Below are positions 33,466 to 41,996 of a stretch of DNA of 64,000 bases, piece after piece. Under the pieces are notes generated by a model, which worked only from the letters and a program-made list of their open reading frames with translations, was not told where the DNA came from and made no database searches. Positions within the stretch are counted from its first letter, which is position 1, and every line of letters starts with the position of its first letter. The translations under genes and the position numbers were made by a program. The stretch covers positions 1-64,000 of the forward strand of contig NZ_JPJG01000034.1 in the NCBI RefSeq assembly GCF_000765235.1, given 5' to 3'. This stretch comes from Oscillibacter sp. ER4. GTDB lineage: Bacteria; Bacillota; Clostridia; Oscillospirales; Oscillospiraceae.

Positions 33466-34370
33466 ACGGTTTCCTCGTTTTTCTCCGCCTTGATGCGGAA
33501 GTGTATTCTACGCGGGGGCTTATGATACGTGCCCTTGAGAACGGCATTGCCGATCCCATAAAGGCTTTCGTAAAAAATGCTGTCTAAAATGCTTGTCCAC
33601 ACGCCGCAGGAGAGCAGCGCGTAAGCGCTCGCCATGCGGTGCACGGAGAGGTCGAGCGAGGCGGCGACGGCTTCCCTGCTCTGCTCGTCCAGCTTGTCGC
33701 CATCAAGCTCATAGCGATAGCGCAGCGGATTGTAGCAATTCGAGTGCGCGTCCTTTTCAAAGTCATCTGCCGCGTCGACCAAGTAGATCCAGCGGCCGAG
33801 GTGGTAGAAAATTTCCTTCATCACGCGCCGCCGCATTTCGTCATCGACACAGTCGGCGATGTCCGCCATCAGCGCGGCGAAAGGCTCGGCGGCCTGATCG
33901 AGCGAGGCGCAGTGCTCCCGCTCGCGCTGGTGCAGATCATTTAGGTGACGCTGCACGGAAGCATCAAATTCCGGCACGAACGTCCTCGCCTTGCGGTAAG
34001 CGCCGCGCAGCAAAAGCGCCGCGAGCCGGTATGGGATGGCTTTGAAAAAGCCGTGGTCTTCAATATGGTCGCGAAGCTGCCACCAGGCGAGCACCAGACT
34101 GTGGTCTGCCGCCGTTTTGAGCGCGACGGTGTGCGCCATGACGCACTGTGCCTTGCACGGATGCGCCGCGCAGCGGCAGCTCTCGCATTCCGGCTCCTGC
34201 GCGTCGGAGAGCAGGATAGCAAGGAACGTGAAGTCGAAATTCAGCACAAAGCGGGCGGCAAAGCCGTACTTTCGCCCGAGCTCGTGGCACAGCCCGCAGT
34301 AAACGGACTGGAAGCGCGCTTCGTCCTGCTCGCTGAGGTGCGGCTTGGACGGCCTGATGTAACCAAACAT
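33462..34370 (-). CDS. DUF5685 family protein
   Basis: The 302-residue protein begins MFGYIRPSKPHLSEQDEARF, followed by YCGLCHELGRKYG and a Cys cluster (ECESCRCAAHPCKAQC), the pattern of the DUF5685 family. The rest is helical. The function is unknown; the N-terminal cysteines suggest metal or Fe-S binding. It is coupled by a 4-bp overlap to the J-domain gene and is 3 bp from the RseC-like gene, so these form a small envelope- or redox-related unit. Confidence 0.8.
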   Translation of the reverse strand: MFGYIRPSKPHLSEQDEARFQSVYCGLCHELGRKYGFAARFVLNFDFTFLAILLSDAQEPECESCRCAAHPCKAQCVMAHTVALKTAADHSLVLAWWQLRDHIEDHGFFKAIPYRLAALLLRGAYRKARTFVPEFDASVQRHLNDLHQREREHCASLDQAAEPFAALMADIADCVDDEMRRRVMKEIFYHLGRWIYLVDAADDFEKDAHSNCYNPLRYRYELDGDKLDEQSREAVAASLDLSVHRMASAYALLSCGVWTSILDSIFYESLYGIGNAVLKGTYHKPPRRIHFRIKAEKNEETV

Positions 34371-34373
34371 GCC

Positions 34374-34781
34374 TTAGAAAAGACGCACGATGGTGAACGT
34401 CAGCTTGCCGTTTTTCTTCGTGCGGCGGTCGCAGATGATCGCGGGGATGATGCCGACTAAAAACGCCGCGATGGCGACGGCGTAGCGCAGTCCCTCGCTT
34501 TCGAGCGCGCCGGTCGCAAAGTAGCCGACAAGAAACAGCACGATCGGCAGAAGATAGACGAGGAGCATCACGCCGAGCAGATTCTTCGTGCTGCTCTCGA
34601 CCACGACCTTTTGTCCCACTTCGGCGCGGGCGTCGTTGCGCGCGACAGCGCGCACGCTTGCACCCGATACGCCGCAGCCCGCACACTCTTCACAGTCGTG
34701 GCCGCAGGCGGACTTGCGCGGGACGGAGATCTCCGCCATGCCGCCGGGAAGGATTTTTTCTACTGTTGCGATCTGAGTCAT
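34374..34781 (-). CDS. SoxR-reducing system protein RseC family
   Basis: The 135-residue membrane protein has an N-terminal beta domain with four cysteines (ACGHDCEECAGC) and two adjacent transmembrane helices (LLGVMLLVYLLPIVLFLVGY; YAVAIAAFLVGIIPAI). This matches RseC/MucC. In proteobacteria RseC works with the Rsx/Rnf complex to keep SoxR reduced. No rnf genes are in the window. It lies between cdaR and DUF5685. Confidence 0.83.
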   Translation of the reverse strand: MTQIATVEKILPGGMAEISVPRKSACGHDCEECAGCGVSGASVRAVARNDARAEVGQKVVVESSTKNLLGVMLLVYLLPIVLFLVGYFATGALESEGLRYAVAIAAFLVGIIPAIICDRRTKKNGKLTFTIVRLF

Positions 34782-34804
34782 GCTGTCTCCTTTTGCGAAT
34801 TGGC

Positions 34805-36025
34805 TTAGCTGATGTGAACGGTGACCTCGTAAGTGCCGACCGCGCCCACGTCGTAGCCGCTCACCTCGATGCGGGCGGGAACGGTGTAGCTGCCGCTGTC
34901 GGCGGCGATGTCGGATAGGTCTGCAATGACGTGGACCTCGCTGCCGTAGATGGCCTCAAGGTCGCTTGTGGAGCCTCGCAGTGTGACGGGCAGTGACGAG
35001 GTCACGACGGTGACGGTGTGATCGCCTGAGAAATTCTCGTAGCTGAAGTGCGTCGCCTCGACCTCTTTCGTGCTGATGTCGCCGCTGCTGATCGTGAGCG
35101 TAGCGCTTGTGATCCCGCTTAAGTTGTTCACCCCGTCGGGAATGAGAATGTCATAGGTCAGCGTCTCCGAGCCCTGCACGTCCTCAAGCGCGAGCGTGCC
35201 GAGCGAGATCTCACTGATGCCTGCCATCTGCGTCGCATCACCGGAAAGGGTGATGCTGCTGTGGCTGAGCGTATAGGTGTAATTCTCGAGCCGCGAGCCC
35301 GCGGATTCGATAAAGTTGACGGTCAGCGGAACGTCTTTCACCTTGAGCACCGGCATCGTCACCTGCACGTTTTCACTCATGGGATGGATGTTCTTGCTCT
35401 CAATGAGCTGGTCGTTGAAGTCATAGAGCTCATAGTCGAGCAGCTCCACGACCGTGGAGGATGCATTTTCGATGTCGAGCGTGACCTGCGCGTAGCTGAT
35501 CTGCATGATGTCAGCCTGCTGGCCGCGCACCTCGAGCGTTTCGGGTAGCATCTCGACCGTGCCGGCGATATAGCCCTCGGCCACATTGCCGACGACCTTG
35601 CAGCGGATCTCGATGTCCTTCTTGTTGAGCTCGCCGATCTCGACCTGAACGGTGCGGATGGTCGGCGATTCGACCTTCACGCTGTTCGACGAGACCTTCG
35701 AAGGGTACAGGATCGTGTAGCTGACGGACTGCTTGCCCGCGTAGGTGATGGTCGAAAGGTCGCTCACGAGCCGCAGCTCGCTCGTGTCAAAGTCGTAGAC
35801 GACGTTGCGCGGCATCTGGAGCTTTAAATCGACGGTGATATCCTCGTCCCCACTGATGCGCATGAGGCCCTTGTCGGCAAGCGACGTGTCCTCGTTGAGA
35901 AATTCGATCGGCACGTCATGGACGTACACGGTCACGGATTCCTTGTTGTTCACGTAGAACCAGATCGTTGCCGCGATGAGGATGGACAATGCAACGTAGA
36001 AGATCTTGCGGCGCTTACTTTTCAT
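34805..36025 (-). CDS. cdaR: CdaA regulator CdaR (YbbR-domain protein)
   Basis: The 406-residue protein has a short cytoplasmic N-terminus, one transmembrane helix (IFYVALSILIAATIWFYV) and four or so extracellular YbbR repeats. It modulates the c-di-AMP cyclase CdaA. The ATG at 36,025 overlaps the cdaA stop by 11 bp. The common downstream glmM of the cdaA-cdaR-glmM operon is not present; rseC follows instead. Confidence 0.9.
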   Translation of the reverse strand: MKSKRRKIFYVALSILIAATIWFYVNNKESVTVYVHDVPIEFLNEDTSLADKGLMRISGDEDITVDLKLQMPRNVVYDFDTSELRLVSDLSTITYAGKQSVSYTILYPSKVSSNSVKVESPTIRTVQVEIGELNKKDIEIRCKVVGNVAEGYIAGTVEMLPETLEVRGQQADIMQISYAQVTLDIENASSTVVELLDYELYDFNDQLIESKNIHPMSENVQVTMPVLKVKDVPLTVNFIESAGSRLENYTYTLSHSSITLSGDATQMAGISEISLGTLALEDVQGSETLTYDILIPDGVNNLSGITSATLTISSGDISTKEVEATHFSYENFSGDHTVTVVTSSLPVTLRGSTSDLEAIYGSEVHVIADLSDIAADSGSYTVPARIEVSGYDVGAVGTYEVTVHIS

Positions 36026-36902
36026 CGTCCTTGTCCCCCTTTCCTGCACTGAGGAGCTTCAAGAGCTTCATGTGGAGCTTGTCGTCCTGTTCGGTGGGCT
36101 CCTGCGGGACAAGCTCATTGATGAGCAGCTTTTCGAGCGTCTCGGGCATCAGGTGGCGTTTTAAGAGGCCGCCGATGGCGACGGAGATTGTCCCCGTCTC
36201 CTCCGAGACGATGACGACGACCGCGTCGGAATTCTCGCTCATGCCGATGCCCGCACGGTGACGCATGCCAAGGTCGCGGCTCAGGTTCACGTTTTTCGAG
36301 AGCGGCAGCATGCAACCGCCCGCGAGCAGCCGCCCGTCACGCATGATGACCGCGCCGTCGTGCATGGCCGCCTTAACGAAGAAAATATTTTTGAGAAGCT
36401 CGCTGCTCACGCGCGCGTCGACGATCGTGCCCGTGCGGGCGATGTCGTCCAGCGCCATTTCACGCTCGAAGACGATGAGAACGCCCGTGCGCGTTTTGGA
36501 CATTTCCGTGCAGGCGAGCACCGTCTGCGCGATGGCGTTTTCAATGGCCGAGACCTGCTGCGTGCGCGCGAAGGGGTTGAACGAGCGCCAGCGGCTCGAG
36601 CCGAGCTGATCGATGAGGCGGCGGATCTCGGGCTGGAAGAGCACGATGAGCGCCAGCGCACCGAGCGAGAGAATATGGCTCAAAAGGAAGTAAATTCCGT
36701 TGAGCGAAAACGCGTCCGAGAGCATCAGTGCCAGCAGGAACAGCAAAATCACCTTGCCGACGCTCTCGACCTTCGACGTGCCGACGAGCTTTAAAAGCCA
36801 ATAGATCGCATACGCCATCAGCGCAATATCAAGATAGTCCGAGATCCTGAGCGTGAGCACATAGCGCCACGCGCCTTCCAGGATGGGCATGACAAATTCC
36901 AT
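36015..36902 (-). CDS. cdaA: Diadenylate cyclase CdaA (DisA-N domain)
   Basis: The 295-residue membrane enzyme makes c-di-AMP, which controls potassium, osmolyte and cell-wall homeostasis. Three N-terminal transmembrane helices (about 12-85) precede the DAC domain with catalytic MHDGAVIM (DGA) and GMRHRAGIG (RHR). The ATG at 36,902 is preferred to a GTG six bases upstream because of spacing from AGGGGAG. It has its own promoter with a palindrome at the transcription start. Confidence 0.95.
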   Translation of the reverse strand: MEFVMPILEGAWRYVLTLRISDYLDIALMAYAIYWLLKLVGTSKVESVGKVILLFLLALMLSDAFSLNGIYFLLSHILSLGALALIVLFQPEIRRLIDQLGSSRWRSFNPFARTQQVSAIENAIAQTVLACTEMSKTRTGVLIVFEREMALDDIARTGTIVDARVSSELLKNIFFVKAAMHDGAVIMRDGRLLAGGCMLPLSKNVNLSRDLGMRHRAGIGMSENSDAVVVIVSEETGTISVAIGGLLKRHLMPETLEKLLINELVPQEPTEQDDKLHMKLLKLLSAGKGDKDDEK

Positions 36903-36917
36903 AGGCACGCTCCCCTT

Positions 36918-36964
36918 AAGTAATAGTTATTACTTATTCTAATATGAAACACTCCAAATTGCAA
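36918..36964 (-). promoter_or_regulatory. cdaA promoter with palindromic operator at the start site
   Basis: TTGCAA (36,964-36,959) and TAGAAT (36,941-36,936) are 17 bp apart on the minus strand. Directly downstream lies the perfect palindrome AAGTAATA-AC-TATTACTT (36,935-36,918), overlapping the expected start of transcription. Confidence 0.65.
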
Positions 36965-36993
36965 CGGTAGAGCGATGAATTTTCTATGAAATC

Positions 36994-38127
36994 TCAGTTT
37001 TTTGCCTGACCTGCCGCGATCGCGCGCAGAGAGGAAAGAAACGTGTCGATCTCGCTTTCGCGATTAAAGGCGGAAACGCTCAGCCGCACCGTTCCGTCGG
37101 GCAAAGTCCCCACCGTTTTGTGCGCGAACGGCGCACAGTGCAGCCCCGCGCGCAGCGCGATACCGCGCTTTGCCATCTCCTCGGCGACACTTTCTGGCGA
37201 AAGGCCGTCCACCGTGAACGATAAGACCCCTGCCTGCAAGCTTGCCTCCAGCGAGAGAAATCCGTGTACATTTGGAATTTTGCCGAGGCCCACTCCTACT
37301 CGACGGATGAGCGCGCGGCTGTGGTGCAGGATGCGCTCCGGGCGCTGCGCGCGCACGAAGGCGATGCCCGCTTCGAGCCCCGCGATGCCAGGAACGTTGT
37401 GCGTCCCTGCCTCCAGACGGTCGGGAAGAAAGTCTGGCATGCTCTGGCGCAGCGATTCGCTGCCTGTGCCGCCCTCAATGAGCGGGAGCGCGTCGCTGCC
37501 ACAGAGCAGCAGCCCCGTCCCCTGCGGGCCGTAAAGTCCCTTATGCCCCGGCATGGCAAGGAATGCGGGCGCGAGCGCGGAAAAGTTGATCGGCAGCGAG
37601 CCCGCGGATTGAGACGCGTCGATGATGAGCGGCACGCTTGCGCCGCGGCAGAGCTGCGCGATGCGCTCAATTGGCAAAATAGCGCCGAAGACATTGGAGA
37701 CATGCGTGCAGATAACGGCATCGGGCTCATGCGCAAGCGCTCGCTCGAAGGCTTCGACCGTCTCCTGCGGCGAAAAAAGCGGCGCGGCGGCGACGATGAC
37801 CTCCGCGCCCAGCGCGTGCAGCGGCCGCGTGACGGCGTTGTGCTCATAGCCTGAGACGACGACCCGCCCGCACGGGCGGACAAGGCTCTTGATGGCGATG
37901 TTCAGTCCATGCGTCGCGTTCATCGTGAAAACGACCTGCTCGCTCGACGGCACGGAGAAGAGCTCCGCGGCTGCGCTGCGGCAGCGAAACAGCAGCTCGT
38001 CGGCCTGCTGCGCCGCGGCATACCCGCCGCGCCCGGGCGAGCTCATCGTGCGCATCGCCTGCACGACGGCCCGCTGCACCGCAGCGGGCTTTTGAAACGT
38101 CGTGGCGGCGCTGTCGAGATAGATCAT
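36994..38127 (-). CDS. Cysteine desulfurase-like aminotransferase (EF2568 type)
   Basis: The 377-residue PLP protein is of the class V NifS/SufS fold (MIYLDSAATTFQKP start; PLP Lys in LAMPGHKGLYGPQG). It resembles the EF2568-like branch (TIGR01977), often found with DUF3343 proteins and, in some genomes, with SelD and selenium-dependent molybdenum hydroxylases. It overlaps the DUF3343 gene by 4 bp. It likely mobilises sulfur or selenium for a special acceptor; no iscU-type scaffold is adjacent. Confidence 0.88.
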   Translation of the reverse strand: MIYLDSAATTFQKPAAVQRAVVQAMRTMSSPGRGGYAAAQQADELLFRCRSAAAELFSVPSSEQVVFTMNATHGLNIAIKSLVRPCGRVVVSGYEHNAVTRPLHALGAEVIVAAAPLFSPQETVEAFERALAHEPDAVICTHVSNVFGAILPIERIAQLCRGASVPLIIDASQSAGSLPINFSALAPAFLAMPGHKGLYGPQGTGLLLCGSDALPLIEGGTGSESLRQSMPDFLPDRLEAGTHNVPGIAGLEAGIAFVRAQRPERILHHSRALIRRVGVGLGKIPNVHGFLSLEASLQAGVLSFTVDGLSPESVAEEMAKRGIALRAGLHCAPFAHKTVGTLPDGTVRLSVSAFNRESEIDTFLSSLRAIAAGQAKN

Positions 38128-38375
38128 AGCGCCACCTCTTGCATGCCGTCATCCGAGACGAAAAGCACCTTGACCGGCAGCACGCCGCCCGCGCGGCAGG
38201 CCTGCATGGCGCGCGCCGCGTGGCGACGCTGGATTTCCAGCGTATAGCCGCAGCCGCGCTCGGTGATCGCAGCGCCCGCGCGGCGGATTTTGGCAGAGAT
38301 ACCCGCGTCGCTCAAAAGCCGTGCCATGCGCTGCGCATGGGTGACTGAGCGCGCGGCAAAGAGATAATAGTCCAT
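38124..38375 (-). CDS. DUF3343 putative Se/S carrier-like protein
   Basis: The 83-residue protein (MDYYLFAARSVTHAQRMARL; RAGAAITERGCGYTLEI) belongs to the DUF3343 family, described as putative sulfur/selenium carriers. A conserved Cys is in the GCGYTLE segment. It is translationally coupled to the desulfurase gene, consistent with receiving sulfur from it. Confidence 0.83.
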   Translation of the reverse strand: MDYYLFAARSVTHAQRMARLLSDAGISAKIRRAGAAITERGCGYTLEIQRRHAARAMQACRAGGVLPVKVLFVSDDGMQEVAL

Positions 38376-38432
38376 ACCGATTCCCCCTCACAGCATGATA
38401 TGCGTGCGCGGCAGCGGTGTGCGGACGAAAAG

Positions 38433-38461
38433 GGACGGGCGCTCAGAAAAAGCGTCCGTCC
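38433..38461 (-). terminator. Terminator after ispF
   Basis: 11-bp stem with one wobble pair (GGACGGACGCT/AGCGCCCGTCC, read on the minus strand) followed by CTTTTCG, about 15 bp after the ispF stop. Confidence 0.65.
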
Positions 38462-38475
38462 GAAGCGGTTTTGAT

Positions 38476-38964
38476 TCAGTTGTCCGCGCGCTCAAGGAGC
38501 GCGATAGCGTGGGCGGCCATCCCCTCGCCGCTGCCGGTGAAGCCGAGGTGCTCCTCGGTCGTGGCCTTCACACTCACACGCGAGACATCGATCTGGAGCT
38601 CGCGCGCGATGTTCGAGCGCATCTGCTCGCGGTACGGTGCGAGTTTAGGTGCCTGCGCCAAAATCGTCGCGTCAATGTTGACGACATCGTACCCCGCGGC
38701 GGCGAGGTGCAGCTTCACCCGCCGCAGCAGCTCTAAGCTCGAGATGCCGGCAAACTCGTCGGCGGAATCGGGAAAGAGCTTGCCGATATCGCCGAGCGCC
38801 GCCGCGCCGAGCAGCGCGTCCATCACGGCGTGGGTCAGTACGTCAGCGTCCGAATGGCCGAGCAGGCCCTTTTCGTAGGGGATCGTCACGCCGCCTAAAA
38901 TCAGTGCGCGGCCCTCGGTCAGGCGGTGCACGTCGTAGCCGTGCCCGATGCGTAAATTCGTCAT
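38476..38964 (-). CDS. ispF: 2-C-methyl-D-erythritol 2,4-cyclodiphosphate synthase
   Basis: The 162-residue MEP-pathway enzyme has the metal ligands in GYDVHRL and [15 protein letters not shown] and the typical C-terminal [16 protein letters not shown]. The ATG at 38,964 follows GAAAGGA and gives the usual length. A longer frame would start inside the ispD stop. It acts two steps after IspD, encoded just upstream. Confidence 0.96.
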   Translation of the reverse strand: MTNLRIGHGYDVHRLTEGRALILGGVTIPYEKGLLGHSDADVLTHAVMDALLGAAALGDIGKLFPDSADEFAGISSLELLRRVKLHLAAAGYDVVNIDATILAQAPKLAPYREQMRSNIARELQIDVSRVSVKATTEEHLGFTGSGEGMAAHAIALLERADN

Positions 38965-39005
38965 GGTATGGGTCCTTTCTTCAAGAAAAGGCAGAGGGGA
39001 AAGGT

Positions 39006-39737
39006 TCATTCCCCTCTGCGCTGTAAAATTGCTTCTGCGATCGCAAGGTCGACCGGCGTGGTGATCTTGATGTTTTCCTCACTGCCCTCTGTCAAGTGGA
39101 CTTCCTTGCCAAGCCGCTCCACAGCGGAGCAATCGTCCGTAATAGTCGCGCCGTCCGCAATCGCGGACTGGAGCGCCGCCTTCAAAAGGTCGGCGGCGAA
39201 GACCTGCGGCGTCTGCACGGCGAAGAGCGCGCTGCGATCGGGCGTGCGTTCGACGATGCCGTCGTGCGCGACTTTGATGGTGTCGCGCACCGGAACGGCG
39301 GGCGCGGCGGCGAGATAAACTCTTGCCGCGTCGAGCACTTCGTCGATGAGCTCGAAGGTGACGAGCGGACGCGCACCGTCCTGCACGGCGAAAAATTCCG
39401 TCTCGAGCGAGGCCTCGAGCGCCGCGCGCAGCACGGACTCTGTCCGCGTTGCGCCGCCGACGATGACCTTTACAGGTTTTCTGAGGCCAAAGGTCTTGCA
39501 GAGCTCAGCATAAGGCAGCAGCTCGTCCTCCCGCGCGGCGATGACGATCTCGTCGATGCCCTCCACGCGGTCGATCGTGAGCAGTGTGCGCACAAGGACA
39601 GGGATGCCGTCAAGGGTTTGCAGCAGCTTGTTCTCCCCGCCGTAGCGCGTGGAGCTTCCGGCAGCCGCAATCAGCGCGGCGCAGTACGGGTGAGTGCGCT
39701 TTTGGCGCTTGCCGAACATCTTTTGCAGCAGGCTCAT
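39006..39737 (-). CDS. ispD: 2-C-methyl-D-erythritol 4-phosphate cytidylyltransferase
   Basis: The 243-residue enzyme makes CDP-methylerythritol. It has the nucleotide-binding [32 protein letters not shown] and [10 protein letters not shown] motifs. An N-terminal basic extension ([14 protein letters not shown]) is a few residues longer than usual. It lies 4 bp after carD, as in several Clostridia. Confidence 0.95.
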   Translation of the reverse strand: MSLLQKMFGKRQKRTHPYCAALIAAAGSSTRYGGENKLLQTLDGIPVLVRTLLTIDRVEGIDEIVIAAREDELLPYAELCKTFGLRKPVKVIVGGATRTESVLRAALEASLETEFFAVQDGARPLVTFELIDEVLDAARVYLAAAPAVPVRDTIKVAHDGIVERTPDRSALFAVQTPQVFAADLLKAALQSAIADGATITDDCSAVERLGKEVHLTEGSEENIKITTPVDLAIAEAILQRRGE

Positions 39738-39741
39738 GGAC

Positions 39742-40233
39742 TCAATCGCTCTCCTTTAACAGCATCGCGGCGTTGACGCGCCCCTCAGCCTCGGGATACT
39801 CCACGTCTTCTACCAGGACGATCTCTGATACGAGGATCTGCTTGGCAATGTGCAGCATCTTGCGCTCGCCGTTGGATAGTCCGCGCGTGCTGTCGCGATG
39901 CATCAGCGCCTTGATGACGGCGCTGACCTCGTCGAGATCGCCGCTTTTCAGGCGATCCATATTCTCGCGGTAGCGGTGGTTCCAGTTCGCCGTCATGTCG
40001 ACGCCGAGCTTGGGAATGCGCGCGATGACCTCTTCGATCTCGCTTCTCGTCTTGATGGCGCGGATGCCGATGGCCGTGGAATTCTCGGTCGGGATCTTGA
40101 GCGTTAGCCCGGAAATGGGCATTTTGAAGACGTAAAAATCCATTGCTTTGCCGCTGATCTTTTCGCGGACAATGCTGTCGATCACACCGGCGCCGTGCAT
40201 CGGGTGCACGACCTTATCTCCCACTTGAAACAT
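39742..40233 (-). CDS. carD: CarD/CdnL-type transcription factor
   Basis: The 163-residue protein has the CarD_CdnL_TRCF Tudor-like domain (MFQVGDKVVHPMHGAGVIDS) and a helical DNA-contacting C-terminal domain ending NAAMLLKESD. CarD-type factors bind RNA polymerase beta and stabilise open promoters at rRNA and other genes. The ATG at 40,233 follows GGGAGGTGG. It heads the carD-ispD-ispF unit. Confidence 0.92.
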   Translation of the reverse strand: MFQVGDKVVHPMHGAGVIDSIVREKISGKAMDFYVFKMPISGLTLKIPTENSTAIGIRAIKTRSEIEEVIARIPKLGVDMTANWNHRYRENMDRLKSGDLDEVSAVIKALMHRDSTRGLSNGERKMLHIAKQILVSEIVLVEDVEYPEAEGRVNAAMLLKESD

Positions 40234-40423
40234 TCTATGCCCACCTCCCTTCAGGCAGAATGCCAATCCGGCATTCGCCCCGGTTTTCCGTGCGATGGAA
40301 AAGAAAAACAACACAAACACACAAGAGGAAACAATTCCCCATACATAGTATAACGTACTTTTCCATCATTTTCAAGCGATTTTTGATGAAATATCGCATA
40401 AAAATGGAAACACACCGTATTTT

Positions 40424-40460
40424 CGAAAAAAACAGGGGCTCCCCTTTTCAGGAGAGCCCC
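40424..40460 (-). terminator. Terminator after the CoA-transferase gene
   Basis: Stem GGGGCTCTCC/GGGGAGCCCC on the minus strand is followed by a run of eight T residues. The rest of the 40,234-40,483 gap is AT-rich and holds no gene. Confidence 0.8.
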
Positions 40461-40483
40461 CGCGACGGAAGAACGATTTTTGC

Positions 40484-41824
40484 TTACTTATTGCTGCGGC
40501 GCCAGATGTGCATCTTCTCCGCGTCGGCGATGAGCTGCTCGCGGAAGTCGGGATGCGCGATGCCGATGAGCGCCTCGGCACGCTGCCAGGTCGAAAGGCC
40601 CTTGAGGTTGACCATGCCATACTCGGTGACGATGTAGTGCGTGCAGGAGCGCGGGTCGGTGCAGATGGAGCCGGGCGTCAGCGTGGGAACGATGCGGCTC
40701 TTGACCGTGCCGTCCTTGCCCGTGACGGTCGAGGACATGCAGATGAAGCTCTTGCCGCCCTTGGAGAGGTACGCGCCCATTGCAAAGTCGAGCTGGCCGC
40801 CCGTGCCGGAGATGTGCTTGATGCCCGCGGACTCGGCATTCACCTGACCGAACAGATCGCAGTCGATGGCGTTGTTGATGGAGATGAAGTTGTCGATCTG
40901 GGAGATGACAAACACGTCGTTCGTATAGTCGACCGGCGCACCCATGACATCGGGATTGCGATCCATGTAGTCATAGAGCTTCTGCGTGCCGGCGGCGAAG
41001 GCAAAGACCTGACGGCCCTTGTCGAGCTGCTTGTGCTTGCCGGTGATCTTGCCGGCGAGGGCCATGTCGACAAAGCCGTCGACATACATTTCGGTGTGAA
41101 CGGACAGGTCCTTGAGGTCGGACTGGGCGATCATCGAGCCGATGGTGTTGGGCATGCCGCCGATGCCGAGCTGGAGGCACGCGCCATTCGGAATCTCAGG
41201 CACGACAAGGTTGGCGACCGCGGTGTCGACCTCGGTGGGGGCGCCGCCCGCGCCGAGCTGCGCAACAGGAGGATTCTCCCCTTCCACAACCATGTCGACG
41301 TCCTTGATGTTGATCTCGCAGCCGTTGAGGCCGTAGACCCAGGGAAGGTTCTCGTTGACCTCGACGATGACAGTCTTGGCGGCATCCAGCATGTCGGCTA
41401 GGTGAGAGCACGCGAGAGCGTAGCTGAAGTTGCCGTGCTTATCCATCGGCGTGACCTGGATCATCGCAACATCAACCGTGGCGTTGCCGTCGCGGTAGAA
41501 GCGCGGCAGCTCGCTGTAGCGCATGGGAATGAAATAGCCCATGCCCTTGGAGATAATCTTGCGGTCGATGCCGCTGCAATGCCAGGAGTTCCAGGTGAAG
41601 TGCTCACCGGCGTCCTCGGCCTTGCAGATCTCGGGCATCCACATCGTCACGCCGCCGCGGACCTTGACGTCCTTGAGCTCATTCTGGCGTGCGGCCAGAG
41701 CCTTGTCGAGCGTGTAGGGATGGTTGGTGCACCAGCCGTAGTCGACCCAGTCGCCGCTCTTGACGACCTTGACGGCTTCCGCGGCAGAGGTCAGCTTCTT
41801 CTGATAAAGCGCTGCGTAATCCAT
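40484..41824 (-). CDS. But/AbfT-family CoA-transferase (butyryl-CoA:acetate or 4-hydroxybutyrate type)
   Basis: The 446-residue protein matches family I CoA-transferases of the acetyl-CoA hydrolase/transferase group. It has the catalytic Glu in [11 protein letters not shown], the [10 protein letters not shown] oxyanion block and the C-terminal [21 protein letters not shown]. Close relatives are the butyryl-CoA:acetate CoA-transferase of gut butyrate producers and 4-hydroxybutyrate CoA-transferases. The substrate cannot be decided from the motifs. The ATG at 41,824 follows AGGAGG; it is monocistronic with its own promoter. Confidence 0.88.
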   Translation of the reverse strand: MDYAALYQKKLTSAAEAVKVVKSGDWVDYGWCTNHPYTLDKALAARQNELKDVKVRGGVTMWMPEICKAEDAGEHFTWNSWHCSGIDRKIISKGMGYFIPMRYSELPRFYRDGNATVDVAMIQVTPMDKHGNFSYALACSHLADMLDAAKTVIVEVNENLPWVYGLNGCEINIKDVDMVVEGENPPVAQLGAGGAPTEVDTAVANLVVPEIPNGACLQLGIGGMPNTIGSMIAQSDLKDLSVHTEMYVDGFVDMALAGKITGKHKQLDKGRQVFAFAAGTQKLYDYMDRNPDVMGAPVDYTNDVFVISQIDNFISINNAIDCDLFGQVNAESAGIKHISGTGGQLDFAMGAYLSKGGKSFICMSSTVTGKDGTVKSRIVPTLTPGSICTDPRSCTHYIVTEYGMVNLKGLSTWQRAEALIGIAHPDFREQLIADAEKMHIWRRSNK

Positions 41825-41889
41825 GGATAATTCCTCCTGTATGTATGTGAATTTGATTATCATTTCGGAACTATGTCGAAACTTTAACA

Positions 41890-41918
41890 ATTATAGCATA
41901 CCGATCGCCGTTTGCAAA
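41890..41918 (-). promoter_or_regulatory. Promoter of the CoA-transferase gene
   Basis: TTTGCA (41,918-41,913) and TATAAT (41,895-41,890) with a 17-bp spacer; start codon ~65 bp downstream. Confidence 0.7.
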
Positions 41919-41953
41919 GTCTTTCTTACGTGTCAGCGTAAAAAAGAACGTAA

Positions 41954-41983
41954 AAAAGAGACAGGCCGGAGCCTGTCTCTTTT
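41954..41983. terminator. Terminator after ispH-rpsA
   Basis: Perfect 13-bp stem AAAAGAGACAGGC/GCCTGTCTCTTTT with a 4-base loop and a T run on the minus strand. Confidence 0.85.
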
Positions 41984-41996
41984 CAGTTCGGGAAAA

